Assembly (NCBI RefSeq): GCF_018614195.1
Contig: NZ_JAGGOT010000061.1
Span: 1-64,000 of the forward strand
Length of the DNA: 64,000 nucleotides
Reading direction: 5' to 3'
DNA from: Streptomyces sp. ISL-43
GTDB lineage: Bacteria > Actinomycetota > Actinomycetes > Streptomycetales > Streptomycetaceae
The stretch's first letter is position 1; every line of letters starts with the position of its first letter. The notes beneath the pieces were generated by a model. The model had not been told where the DNA came from. It ran no database searches and saw only the letters and a list, made by a program, of their open reading frames with translations. This document shows, one piece after another, positions 27,035 to 35,004 of this stretch. The position numbers were made by a program, and so were the translations under genes.

Positions 27035-28545
27035 CGCTCTCCCTTCCCCTCCGCCGTCGCTGGGCTGTCCCCGTTCACGGGTGTTCTCGTCCGGCCCCAC
27101 CAGGCACGGAAGGTCTCCCGGGGCGGCAGGGGCGTGTCCCGGCTCTCGGACCAGCGGGCGAACGGACCCGGCAGGGCGCCGATCCGGCCGTCACGGGCCA
27201 CCAGCCGGGCCCCGAGGGCGGCGAGCTTCTGGGCCGCCGCCAGTCGCCCCGGGGAGGACATGACGGCGCCCGCGGCCTTCATGGCGAGCGCCTCGGTGGT
27301 GGGCAGGCGTCTGCTGCGCCGCCCTGCCTCCACGGCCTCCGCGCGCAGGTGGACCAGCACCTCGGGGATGTTGATCTTCACGGGGCAGGCGTCGTAGCAG
27401 GCGCCGCACAGGGTCGAGGCGAAGGGCAGCGAGGCCGCGTTCTCGATGCCCACGAGCTGCGGGGTCAGTACGGCGCCGATCGGGCCGGGGTAGACGGACC
27501 CGTAGGCGTGGCCGCCGGTGCGCTCGTACACCGGGCAGACGTTCAGGCACGCCGAGCAGCGGATGCAGGCGAGGGCCTGGCGGCCCACGTCGTCGGCCAG
27601 CGTCGCCGTGCGGCCGTTGTCGAGGAGCACCAGGTGGAAGTTCCTGGGGCCGTCGCCTTCGGTGACGCCGGTCCACAGGGAGGTGTACGGGTTCATGCGC
27701 TCGCCCGTCGACGAGCGGGGCAGGAGCTGGAGGAAGACCTCCAGGTCGGCGAAGGACGGCAGGACCTTCTCGATGCCCATGACGGTGATCAGCGTCTCGG
27801 GCAGGGTCAGGCACATCCGTCCGTTGCCCTCCGACTCCACCACCACCACCGTTCCGGTGTCGGCGGCGGCGAAGTTGGCACCCGAGACGGCCACCTTGGC
27901 GCGCAGGAACTTCTCCCGCAGGTGGAGCCGGGCCGCCTCGGCGAGATCGCGGGGATCGTCGGAGAGCCCTTCGGGAGCCGGCCTTCCCCACTCCCCCATC
28001 TCCCTCCGGAAGATCTCCCGGATCTCGGAGCGATTGCGGTGGATGGCCGGCACCAGGATGTGGGACGGGCGGTCGCGGCCCAACTGCACGATGAGTTCGG
28101 CGAGATCGGTCTCGTAGGCGCGGATGCCGGCCTCGGCGAGCGCCTCGTTGAGGCCGATCTCCTGGGTCGCCATCGACTTGACCTTGACGACTTCGGGCTG
28201 CTCGGTGTCACTGCCGGCGGACGCCTGCACCAGGGAGGTGACGATGCGGTTGGCCTCGGCGGCGTCCGCAGCCCAGTGGACCACTCCGCCCGCGGCGGTC
28301 ACCGACTTCTCCAAGCGCAGGAGATGGTGGTCGAGATGGCGCAGGGTGTGGCGTTTGACGGCCGCGGCCGTCTCCCGCAGTTCCTCCCAGTCCTCCAGTT
28401 CGGCGGCGACCGCCAGGCGCTTGTCCCTGATGGTGCCGGTCGCCCGGCGCAGGTTCGCCCGCAACTGGGTGTCCGCGAGCGCGGTACGCGCCGCCTGGTG
28501 AAAGGGCGGGGTGCCCAGCCATACGACGTTGTCCGCACCGCTCAC
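27031..28545 (-). CDS. lutB: L-lactate utilisation iron-sulfur protein LutB
   Basis: A 504-residue LUD-plus-ferredoxin protein, the iron-sulfur subunit of LutABC. The N-terminal LUD domain is followed by two cluster motifs, CIRCSACLNVCP (about residue 335) and CGACYDACP (about 383), each able to bind a 4Fe-4S cluster. The family's C-terminal helical extension ends the protein. The GTG start (VSGADNVVWL) overlaps the lutA stop as GTGA. Length and motif order match characterised LutB proteins, so assignment is firm. Confidence 0.94.
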   Translation of the reverse strand: MSGADNVVWLGTPPFHQAARTALADTQLRANLRRATGTIRDKRLAVAAELEDWEELRETAAAVKRHTLRHLDHHLLRLEKSVTAAGGVVHWAADAAEANRIVTSLVQASAGSDTEQPEVVKVKSMATQEIGLNEALAEAGIRAYETDLAELIVQLGRDRPSHILVPAIHRNRSEIREIFRREMGEWGRPAPEGLSDDPRDLAEAARLHLREKFLRAKVAVSGANFAAADTGTVVVVESEGNGRMCLTLPETLITVMGIEKVLPSFADLEVFLQLLPRSSTGERMNPYTSLWTGVTEGDGPRNFHLVLLDNGRTATLADDVGRQALACIRCSACLNVCPVYERTGGHAYGSVYPGPIGAVLTPQLVGIENAASLPFASTLCGACYDACPVKINIPEVLVHLRAEAVEAGRRSRRLPTTEALAMKAAGAVMSSPGRLAAAQKLAALGARLVARDGRIGALPGPFARWSESRDTPLPPRETFRAWWGRTRTPVNGDSPATAEGKGER

Positions 28546-29282
28546 CGTACGTTCCCTTCCGTGGAGGCCAGGATCTCGGCCAGGTGCCTCGTGCCGACGC
28601 CGGTACGCAGGCGCGACAGGCCCCCGCCGATGTGCGTGAGACAGGAGTTGTCGCCCGCGCACACGAACTCGGCCCCGGTGCCGAGGACATGGCGCATCTT
28701 GTCGGCGAGCATGGCGTTGGAGACGTCCGCGTTCTTCAGCGCGAAGGTGCCGCCGAAGCCGCAGCAGGACTCGGCGGCGGGCAGTTCGACGAGGTCGATG
28801 CCCTTCACGGCGCGCAGCAGCCCGAGCGGCCGGTCGCCGACGCGCAGCATGCGCAGCGAGTGGCAGGTCGGGTGGTAGGTGACGCGGTGCGGGAAGTACG
28901 CGCCGACGTCGGTGACGCCGAGGACGTCGACGAGGAGTTCCGACAGCTCGTACACCGTCGGGGCCACTCGCTCGACCGCCTCGGTGAGGGCGGCGTCCCC
29001 GTACTGGGCGGCCACCACCCGGTGATGGTCGCGCACCATGCCCGCGCAGGACCCGGAGGGAGCCACGACGGCGTCGTAGCCCGCGAAGACCTCGGCGAAG
29101 CGGCGCACCATGGGCAGGGTCTCGGGCCGGTAGCCGGTGTTGAAGTGCATCTGGCCGCAGCACGTCTGGCCCTGCGGGAACTCCACGGTGTGGCCGAGGC
29201 GTTCCAGCAGTGCGGTGACCGCCCGGCCGGTGCGGGGGAACATCGTGTCGTTGAAACACGTGATGAAGAGGGCTATGCGCAT
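28542..29282 (-). CDS. lutA: L-lactate utilisation protein LutA (CCG-domain)
   Basis: A 246-residue protein with two cysteine-rich CCG domains (QTCCGQMHFNTGY and ESCCGFGGTF), as in LutA/YkgE and heterodisulfide reductase subunit B. It should bind an iron-sulfur centre and pass electrons from lactate with LutB and LutC. It overlaps the upstream lactonase gene by 10 bases. The order lutA-lutB-lutC is that of known lactate operons, but here it is appended to sugar-acid genes instead of a lactate permease. Confidence 0.93.
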   Translation of the reverse strand: MRIALFITCFNDTMFPRTGRAVTALLERLGHTVEFPQGQTCCGQMHFNTGYRPETLPMVRRFAEVFAGYDAVVAPSGSCAGMVRDHHRVVAAQYGDAALTEAVERVAPTVYELSELLVDVLGVTDVGAYFPHRVTYHPTCHSLRMLRVGDRPLGLLRAVKGIDLVELPAAESCCGFGGTFALKNADVSNAMLADKMRHVLGTGAEFVCAGDNSCLTHIGGGLSRLRTGVGTRHLAEILASTEGNVR

Positions 29283-30181
29283 GGGGTTTCCTGGGGCGGT
29301 ACCGGGGGCGCGGTGAGGGTCAGGCCGTAGGTCCGCACGGCCGTGCCGGTGAAGACGTCGCGGCGTTCGGCCGGGCTGAGCCCGGCCGTTACGTCGCCGG
29401 CGGCGGCGACGACTTCGGCGTAGGTGGCGGCGAGCCGGCAGACGGGCCAGTCGGAGCCGAACATCAGCCGCCCGGGGCCGAAGGCGTCCAGGACGGTGTC
29501 GGCGTACGGCCTCAGGTCATCGACCGTCCAGGAGGCCCAGTCGGCCTCGGTGACCATGCCCGAGAGCTTGCAGATGGTGTTGGGGAGGGCGGCGAGGTGC
29601 CTGATCCGCTCCGCCCAGGGCGCGAGTTCGCCGGACGCGATGGGCGGCTTGCCGAGGTGGTCGAGGACGAAGGTGAGGCCGGGCAGGCGCCGCGCGGCCA
29701 GGGCGGCGGCCGCGAGCTGGTGCGGCTTCACCACGAGGTCGTACACGAGCCCCGCCTCGGCGATCGCGGTCAGGCCGCGCAGTACCTCCGGGCGCACGAG
29801 CCAGTGGGGGTCCGGCTCGCCCTGCACCTGGTGGCGCATCCCCACCAGGTGTGCCCCACCGGGGCCGGCGCGCAGCCCGGCGAGGGTGTCGGCGACGTCG
29901 GGCGCGGTCAGGTCGGTCCAGCCGACGACCCCGGCGACCAGGTCGCTGCGCTCGGCCACGGCCAGGAACTCGGGGGTCTCTTCCGCCGCCGTGACCGTCT
30001 GCACCAGCACGGTGGCGGCGACGCCGGCCGCGCGGGCCTGCGGTGTCAGGTCGGCTAGGGAGAAGTCCCTGCGCAGCGGGGCGAGTTCGGGACCGGTGAT
30101 CCAGTCCTGGTCGCGCACGGACAGGTCCCAGACGTGGTGGTGGGCGTCCACGATTCCCGGCCCGTGGTCCGCCCCGGTCAC
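29273..30181 (-). CDS. Amidohydrolase-family sugar lactonase, likely L-fucono-lactonase
   Basis: A 302-residue amidohydrolase-2 protein of the COG3618 lactonase group. The GTG start overlaps the mutarotase stop as GTGA. Metal-binding HxH is seen in DAHHHVWD, with DWITGPELAPLRRDFS after it as in fuconolactonases and rhamnonolactonases; the catalytic Asp lies in FGSDWPVC. It should open L-fucono-lactone to L-fuconate. The assignment rests on neighbours (L-fuconate dehydratase, fucose dehydrogenase-like reductase). Confidence 0.85.
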   Translation of the reverse strand: MTGADHGPGIVDAHHHVWDLSVRDQDWITGPELAPLRRDFSLADLTPQARAAGVAATVLVQTVTAAEETPEFLAVAERSDLVAGVVGWTDLTAPDVADTLAGLRAGPGGAHLVGMRHQVQGEPDPHWLVRPEVLRGLTAIAEAGLVYDLVVKPHQLAAAALAARRLPGLTFVLDHLGKPPIASGELAPWAERIRHLAALPNTICKLSGMVTEADWASWTVDDLRPYADTVLDAFGPGRLMFGSDWPVCRLAATYAEVVAAAGDVTAGLSPAERRDVFTGTAVRTYGLTLTAPPVPPQETPCA

Positions 30182-30489
30182 AGTTCCCACACCACCGGCA
30201 GCGAGGCGTCCGAGCCCTGCGCGGAGTAGTCGTGGACGACGTCCAGCAGCTCGGCCATCCGCGCCTGCCAGGCGATGTTGACCGGCAGCTTCTCGAGTTC
30301 GGCGGTCATCGCCTGGTAGTTCTCGACCTCCAGTACGTGGAACAGGTCGGTGCCGCTGCGCCAGATCGTCCACTCGCTCACCCCCGCGGCGCGGATGGCG
30401 GCGGTCAGCTCCTCGGGCACCTGCCGGTGCGCGGCGTCGTACTCCTCGACGCGGTCGGCGCGGACCTTGGTGTGCAGGGCGACCTTCAC
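30178..30489 (-). CDS. L-rhamnose/L-fucose mutarotase (DUF718 family)
   Basis: A 103-residue small ferredoxin-like-fold protein of the RhaM family, which interconverts alpha and beta anomers of 6-deoxy-L-sugars. Characteristic segments are YDAAHRQVPEELTAAIRAAGVSEWTIWRSGTDLFHVLE and the C-terminal MAELLDV. The GTG start overlaps the upstream aldo/keto reductase stop as GTGA. In this operon the substrate is most likely L-fucose, where it would supply the anomer preferred by the dehydrogenase. Confidence 0.88.
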   Translation of the reverse strand: MKVALHTKVRADRVEEYDAAHRQVPEELTAAIRAAGVSEWTIWRSGTDLFHVLEVENYQAMTAELEKLPVNIAWQARMAELLDVVHDYSAQGSDASLPVVWEL

Positions 30490-31562
30490 GACGGCTCCTT
30501 CCGCGACGGGGTTGCCCCGCCGGGCGCGGTGACGGGTACGGGGGTGTCCGGGTCCAGCAGGCCCTCGGCGCGCAGCTCGTCCCACAGGGCGTCCGGGATC
30601 GGGCGCCGCAGCTGCTCCACGGTGTCGCGCACCTCCTCGGGGGAACGGGCGCCGGTCAGGACGCTCGCCACGGACGGGTGGCCGAAGGGGAAGCGCAGCG
30701 CGGCGGCCCGCAGCGGCACGCCGTGGCGCTCGGTCACCGCCTGCAGCCGCAGTGCCCGGTCGAGCACCGGCCGCGGGGCCGGCGCGTAGTCGTAGGTGGC
30801 ACCCGGCCGGGGAGCGGTCAGCAGCCCGGAGTTGAACACTCCGCCGATGACGACGCTGCGGCCGCGGGCGGCCGCCTCCGGGAGCGGTCCGGTGAGCCCG
30901 TCCTGTTCCAGGAGGGTGTAGCGGCCGGCTAGGAGCACCACGTCGATGTCGGTCTCGCGCAGGAAGCGGGTGGGCAGGGCGGACTGGTTCATGCCGATGC
31001 CGATCGCCCCGACCACGCCTTCGCGGCGTAGCCGCTCCAGGGCCGGGTACGCCTCGCGCAGCGCCTGCTCGGCGTGGTCGTCCGGGTCGTGCAGCAGGGC
31101 GATGTCGACGCGGTCGAGGCCGAGGCGTTCCAGGCTCGCCTCGAGGGAGCGCAGCACTCCGTCGGCGCTGAAGTCCCAGATGCGGCGGTGGGTGGCCGGG
31201 ACGGCGAAGCCGTGGGCGAGGTCGTGGGCGAGGTCGTGGGCGAGGTCGTGGGCGAGGTCGTGGTCCGTCTCGTCCCCGGGGCCGCCCCGCGCGCTCGGTA
31301 CGAGGAGCCGGCCCACCTTCGTGGAGAGGGTGTAGGTGTCGCGGGGGCGGCCCTGCAGGGCGGCACCGAGCCGCCGTTCCGACAGGCCCAGTCCGTAGTG
31401 GGGGGCCGTGTCGAAGGTGCGGACGCCGGCGTCCCAGGCGGCTTCCACCGTGGCGTGGGCGGCCTCGTCGGTGACCGGGTGGTAGAGGTTGCCGAGGGCC
31501 GCGCAGCCCAGGGCGAGCTCCGAGACCGCTGCCGCGCTGCCGCCCAGCCTGTTGGTCCTCAC
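30486..31562 (-). CDS. Aldo/keto reductase, likely L-fucose dehydrogenase
   Basis: A 358-residue aldo/keto reductase of the D-threo-aldose/L-fucose 1-dehydrogenase type. Catalytic residues are visible as Asp and Tyr in FDTAPHYG, Lys in STKVGR and His in ALLHDPDD. It should oxidise L-fucose to L-fuconolactone with NAD(P)+. The GTG start overlaps the SDR stop as GTGA. An unusual insertion of four DLAH tetrapeptides, encoded by a 12-base tandem repeat at 31211-31263, sits between the Lys motif and the His strand; it is in frame and probably forms a surface loop. Confidence 0.85.
   Translation of the reverse strand: MRTNRLGGSAAAVSELALGCAALGNLYHPVTDEAAHATVEAAWDAGVRTFDTAPHYGLGLSERRLGAALQGRPRDTYTLSTKVGRLLVPSARGGPGDETDHDLAHDLAHDLAHDLAHGFAVPATHRRIWDFSADGVLRSLEASLERLGLDRVDIALLHDPDDHAEQALREAYPALERLRREGVVGAIGIGMNQSALPTRFLRETDIDVVLLAGRYTLLEQDGLTGPLPEAAARGRSVVIGGVFNSGLLTAPRPGATYDYAPAPRPVLDRALRLQAVTERHGVPLRAAALRFPFGHPSVASVLTGARSPEEVRDTVEQLRRPIPDALWDELRAEGLLDPDTPVPVTAPGGATPSRKEPS
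31211..31263. repeat. 12-bp in-frame tandem repeat inside the aldo/keto reductase
   Basis: The unit cgtgggcgaggt is repeated about 4.4 times without mismatch, adding DLAH tetrapeptides to the protein. Copy number could vary between strains without shifting the frame. Confidence 0.9.
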
Positions 31563-32317
31563 GACCGGGCCCCCGGGCGTAGCCGCAGTCCCTGCATGCC
31601 GCCGTCCACCGCGAGCGCGGTGCCGGTGACGGACGCCGCGGCCGGACCGGCCAGGTAGACGATGGCGGCCGCCACCTCGTCGGCGGTCACCAGCCGGCCC
31701 ATGGGCTGGCGGGCGGCCAGAGCGGCCCGTTCGGCCTCGGGGTCGTCGGTGGCGTCGAGCAGCCGGGCCACCCACGGGGTGTCGGCGGTGCCGGGGTTGA
31801 CGCAGTTGACCCGGATGCCCTCACCGACGTGATCGGCGGCCATGGCCAGGGTGAGGGACAGCACGGCGCCCTTGCTGGCGGAGTACAGGGCGCGCTGCGG
31901 CAGTCCGGCGGTGGCCGCGATGGAGCAGGTGTTGACCACGGAGGCGTGCGCGGACCGGCGCAGGTGGGGCAGGGCGGCCCGGGTGGTGCGGACCATGCCG
32001 ATGACGTTGACGTCCAGGACGCGGTGCCACTGTTCGTCGGGGTTGTCCTCGACGGCGCCGACGGCGCCGATGCCCGCGTTGTTGACGAGGATGTCGATGC
32101 CGCCGAGCCGCGCGGCCGCCTCCTCCACGGCGGCGCGTACGGAGGCGTCGTCGCCGACGTCGGCCTTGAGTCCGAGCAGCGGTTCGCGGACGGCTTCCGG
32201 ATCGAGGTCGAGTACGGCGACGGCCGCGCCGCGCGCCGCCAGCGCGCGGGCCGTGGCGAGCCCGATGCCGGACGCACCGCCCGTGACGAGGGCCTTGAGG
32301 CCGGTCAGTTCGGTCAT
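31559..32317 (-). CDS. SDR dehydrogenase, likely 2-keto-3-deoxy-L-fuconate dehydrogenase
   Basis: A 252-residue short-chain dehydrogenase with complete motifs: TGGASGIG for cofactor binding, NNAG, the catalytic Ser region (VNTCSIA) and YSASKG. The start at MTELTGLK overlaps the dehydratase stop as ATGA. In the non-phosphorylating L-fucose route it would oxidise 2-keto-3-deoxy-L-fuconate to the 2,4-diketo acid, giving the substrate of the FAH-family hydrolase encoded two genes upstream. The role comes from gene context; SDR sequence alone does not fix substrate. Confidence 0.86.
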   Translation of the reverse strand: MTELTGLKALVTGGASGIGLATARALAARGAAVAVLDLDPEAVREPLLGLKADVGDDASVRAAVEEAAARLGGIDILVNNAGIGAVGAVEDNPDEQWHRVLDVNVIGMVRTTRAALPHLRRSAHASVVNTCSIAATAGLPQRALYSASKGAVLSLTLAMAADHVGEGIRVNCVNPGTADTPWVARLLDATDDPEAERAALAARQPMGRLVTADEVAAAIVYLAGPAAASVTGTALAVDGGMQGLRLRPGARS

Positions 32318-33669
32318 GCCACTTCCTCCTGCGCGGCGCGGTCGGCCACCCAGAACGTGCCGTCCGGGTAGAGGTACTCGGCGATGGACTCCGCACGCAT
32401 GGTGGCGGAGAAGCCGGGGGCGAGCGGCGCGGTGTAGTGGCCGTCCCGGATCACCACCGGATCGGTGAAGTGCTGGTGGAGGTGATCGACGTACTCGATG
32501 ACGCGGTTCTCGGTGGTTCCGGAGAGGACCAGGTAGTCGAACATCGACAGGTGCTGCACCAGCTCGCACAGCCCCACTCCGCCGGCGTGCGGGCACACCG
32601 GCACCGCGAACTTCGCGGCGAGCAGGAGGATCGCGAGGTTCTCGTTGACGCCGCCGACCCGCGCCGCGTCGATCTGGAGGACGTCGATGGCGCCGGCCTG
32701 GAGGAGCTGCTTGAAGACGATCCGGTTCTGCACGTGCTCGCCGGTGGCCACCTTCACGGGAGCGACGGCCCGTCGTACGGCCGCGTGGCCGAGGACGTCG
32801 TCGGGGCTGGTCGGCTCCTCGATCCAGTACGGGTCGAACTCGGCGAGCGCGTTGGTCCACCTGATCGCCTCGGGTACGTTCCACCGCTGATTGGCGTCGA
32901 TGGCGATGCGGATGCCGTCACCGACGGCGGCACGGGCGGTGCGCAGCCGCCGGATGTCGTCGCTCATGTCGGCGCCGACCTTGAGCTTGATCTGCGTGAA
33001 GCCGTCGGCCACGGCCTGCTTGGCCAGCCGGGTGAGCTTGTCGTCGGTGTAGCCGAGCCAGCCGGGGGAGGTGGTGTAGCCGGGATATCCGCGCTCCAGC
33101 AGGGTGGCCTCACGTTCCGCGAGCCCCCTGCGGCCCTCGCGGAGGAGCGTGAGGGCTTCCTCGGGGGTGAGGGCGTCGGCGATGTAGCGGAAGTCGACCT
33201 GGGAGACCAGCCACTCCGGCGAGGCGTGGGCGAGCAGCCGCCACAGCGGCTTGCCCGCCCGCTTGGCCGCCAGGTCCCACACGGCGTTGACCACGGCGCC
33301 GATCGCCATGTGCATCACGCCCTTCTCGGGGCCGAGCCAGCGCAGCTGGCTGTCGCCGACCAGATCGCGGCTGACCGATCCCGGATCGGCGCAGAGCTCC
33401 TGGACGGAGCGGCCGATGACATGGGGCCGCAGTGCGTCGATCGCGGCGACCTGGACGTCGTTGCCGCGTCCGATGGTGAAGGTGAAGCCGTGTCCTTCGT
33501 GCCCGTCGCCGGCGTCGGTGCGCAGGACGACGTAGGCGGCGGAGTAGTCGGGGTCCGGGTTCATCGCGTCGGAACCGTCCAGTTCCCGCGAGGTGGGGAA
33601 GCGGACGTCGAAGGTGTCGACGGCGGTGATCCGGGCGGAGGATGTAGTCAAGTCGGTGCTGCCTTTCAC
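32314..33669 (-). CDS. L-fuconate dehydratase (enolase superfamily)
   Basis: A 451-residue mandelate-racemase-subgroup dehydratase. The active-site KxK is in FTQIKLKVGAD (about 222), metal ligands lie in DANQRW, IEEPTSPDD and TGEHVQNR, and the GWLGYTDDKL block before the barrel is characteristic of L-fuconate dehydratases. It would convert L-fuconate to 2-keto-3-deoxy-L-fuconate. The GTG at 33669 (VKGSTDL) is chosen because it forms the same GTGA overlap seen through this operon. It is the most specific enzyme here for an L-fucose assignment. Confidence 0.92.
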   Translation of the reverse strand: MKGSTDLTTSSARITAVDTFDVRFPTSRELDGSDAMNPDPDYSAAYVVLRTDAGDGHEGHGFTFTIGRGNDVQVAAIDALRPHVIGRSVQELCADPGSVSRDLVGDSQLRWLGPEKGVMHMAIGAVVNAVWDLAAKRAGKPLWRLLAHASPEWLVSQVDFRYIADALTPEEALTLLREGRRGLAEREATLLERGYPGYTTSPGWLGYTDDKLTRLAKQAVADGFTQIKLKVGADMSDDIRRLRTARAAVGDGIRIAIDANQRWNVPEAIRWTNALAEFDPYWIEEPTSPDDVLGHAAVRRAVAPVKVATGEHVQNRIVFKQLLQAGAIDVLQIDAARVGGVNENLAILLLAAKFAVPVCPHAGGVGLCELVQHLSMFDYLVLSGTTENRVIEYVDHLHQHFTDPVVIRDGHYTAPLAPGFSATMRAESIAEYLYPDGTFWVADRAAQEEVA

Positions 33670-34517
33670 GCTTGGGTGAAGGTCTGGCGCTGGCTGCCGA
33701 GGCCGTCGACGGAGAGCTCGACCGTGTCGCCGGGGCGCAGGTAGGGAGTGCCGGGAAGACCCAGGGCCACGCCCGCGGGCGTACCGGTGTTGATCACGTC
33801 GCCCGGTTCCAGGACCATGTACTGGCTCAGGTACCACACGATGTGGTCGACCGCGAAGATCATGCCGCTGGTGTGACCGTCCTGCCGCTTCACACCGTTG
33901 ACGCTCAGGTGCAGGCCGAGGTCCTGCGGGTCGCCGGCCTCGTCGGCGGTGACCAGCCACGGGCCGAGCGGGTTGAAGGTCTCGCAGGACTTGCCCAGGT
34001 CCCACTGCGACGAGTACTCGAGCTGGAACGCGCGCTCCGATACGTCGTGGCTGATCGTGTACCCCGCGATCACGGCCCGCGCGGCATCCGGTCCGTCCAG
34101 GTAGCGCGCCCGGCGGCCGATGACGACCGCGAGTTCGACCTCCCAGTCGGTCTTCACCGATCCGCGGGGGATCAGCACCTCGTCGTACGGGCCGACGACC
34201 GTGCCCGGGTCCTTCATGAACACCACCGGACGCGGGGGAATCGCCGCGCCGGTCTCGGCGGCGTGATCGCGGTAGTTCAGGCCGACACAGACGACCTTGC
34301 CGGGACGGGCGACGGGCGACCCGGTGCGCAGGCCGTCCCGGTCCAGTTCGGGCAGCTCCCCCGCCGAGACCGCCGCGCGGGCCCGGTCGATTCCCCCGGA
34401 GGCGAGGAAGCCACCGTCGATGTCCCGGGTCACGGAGGACAGGTCCAGCAGCCGACCGTCGTCGACGCGTACCGCGGGCCGCTCTTCACCTGGGGATCCG
34501 ACTCGTAGCAGTTTCAC
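33666..34517 (-). CDS. FAH-family hydrolase, likely 2,4-diketo-3-deoxy-L-fuconate hydrolase
   Basis: A 283-residue fumarylacetoacetate-hydrolase-family protein. The fold's metal site is visible in SVKTDWEVELAVVIG with the upstream VGLNYRDHA and downstream SCETFNPLGPW and NTGTPAGVALG. It would split 2,4-diketo-3-deoxy-L-fuconate into pyruvate and L-lactate. The GTG start (VKLLRVGS) has a gggagc RBS. It is the first gene of the operon and the only one not overlapping a gene upstream. The enzymes follow in nearly reverse pathway order, with lutABC last to consume its lactate product. Confidence 0.9.
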   Translation of the reverse strand: MKLLRVGSPGEERPAVRVDDGRLLDLSSVTRDIDGGFLASGGIDRARAAVSAGELPELDRDGLRTGSPVARPGKVVCVGLNYRDHAAETGAAIPPRPVVFMKDPGTVVGPYDEVLIPRGSVKTDWEVELAVVIGRRARYLDGPDAARAVIAGYTISHDVSERAFQLEYSSQWDLGKSCETFNPLGPWLVTADEAGDPQDLGLHLSVNGVKRQDGHTSGMIFAVDHIVWYLSQYMVLEPGDVINTGTPAGVALGLPGTPYLRPGDTVELSVDGLGSQRQTFTQA

Positions 34518-34568
34518 CGGGCAGCTCCCTTGGCGAGCGGGTTTCGGTTTCGTCTTCGGTCCGCCAGT

Positions 34569-34580
34569 CATCGGATGTAT
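34569..34580. promoter_or_regulatory. Candidate GntR operator A
   Basis: CATCGGATGTAT, one of three copies of an ATACATC/GGATGTAT-type motif in this 487-base divergent region. It lies about 8 bases downstream of the predicted minus-strand start point, where a repressor would block the fucose operon. Confidence 0.6.
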
Positions 34581-34594
34581 CGCGGGCCACAGCG

Positions 34595-34623
34595 ACATTA
34601 GGCGCGGAGATCGCGGCTGACAA
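34595..34623 (-). promoter_or_regulatory. Predicted sigma70-type promoter of the fucose operon
   Basis: On the minus strand TTGTCA (34623-34618) is followed after 17 bases by TAATGT (34600-34595), close to housekeeping -35/-10 boxes and rare in such GC-rich DNA. The transcript would start near 34588, about 70 bases before the first GTG. Confidence 0.6.
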
Positions 34624-34629
34624 TGGATT

Positions 34630-34641
34630 CCTCGGATGTAT
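34630..34641. promoter_or_regulatory. Candidate GntR operator B
   Basis: CCTCGGATGTAT, sharing TCGGATGTAT with operator A and lying just upstream of the -35 box of the minus-strand promoter. Spacing from A is 61 bases. Confidence 0.55.
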
Positions 34642-34821
34642 TTCCTCGCCGCTGCCGTCGATGCTCTCGAAGGGCGACTCTTCCGGAGCCGTACGGAGCA
34701 CGTCCTCCCGAAGCGCCGTTTCCTGCGAGCAATTGGACATCAGACGCGGTCAGATGGGACCCAGCGATCCCACGACGCTCTGCGGCGCGACGGCCCGGCA
34801 CATCAAGCCCGTCGCGGACTC

Positions 34822-34851
34822 TTGTCAACGTCGGCAACGTCGTCGTAACGT
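34822..34851 (+). promoter_or_regulatory. Predicted promoter of the sugar ABC importer
   Basis: TTGTCA (34822-34827), 18-base spacer, TAACGT (34846-34851). The spacer contains direct repeats of aacgtcg. The -35 box is identical to that of the divergent fucose promoter. Between the two promoters (34642-34821) nothing definite is seen apart from a small TGGGA/TCCCA inverted repeat near 34760. Confidence 0.5.
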
Positions 34852-34861
34852 CCCGTCCCAG

Positions 34862-34873
34862 ATACATCGGAGG
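34862..34873. promoter_or_regulatory. Candidate GntR operator C, inverted copy
   Basis: ATACATCGGAGG, the same motif in inverted orientation, placed just downstream of the predicted plus-strand start point. Its symmetry with operator A suggests one repressor controls both directions. Confidence 0.55.
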
Positions 34874-35004
34874 AATGGCCGGATCGCTGGGTGCGTCGTC
34901 CCGGCGTACCGCCGCCTCGTCCGGCGCCCCGCCGCCTTTCGCACGGCGCGTACGCCGCCCCCTGCCACCGTCGCCGCGCCCCTGCTCAAGGAGAGAACAC
35001 GGCC

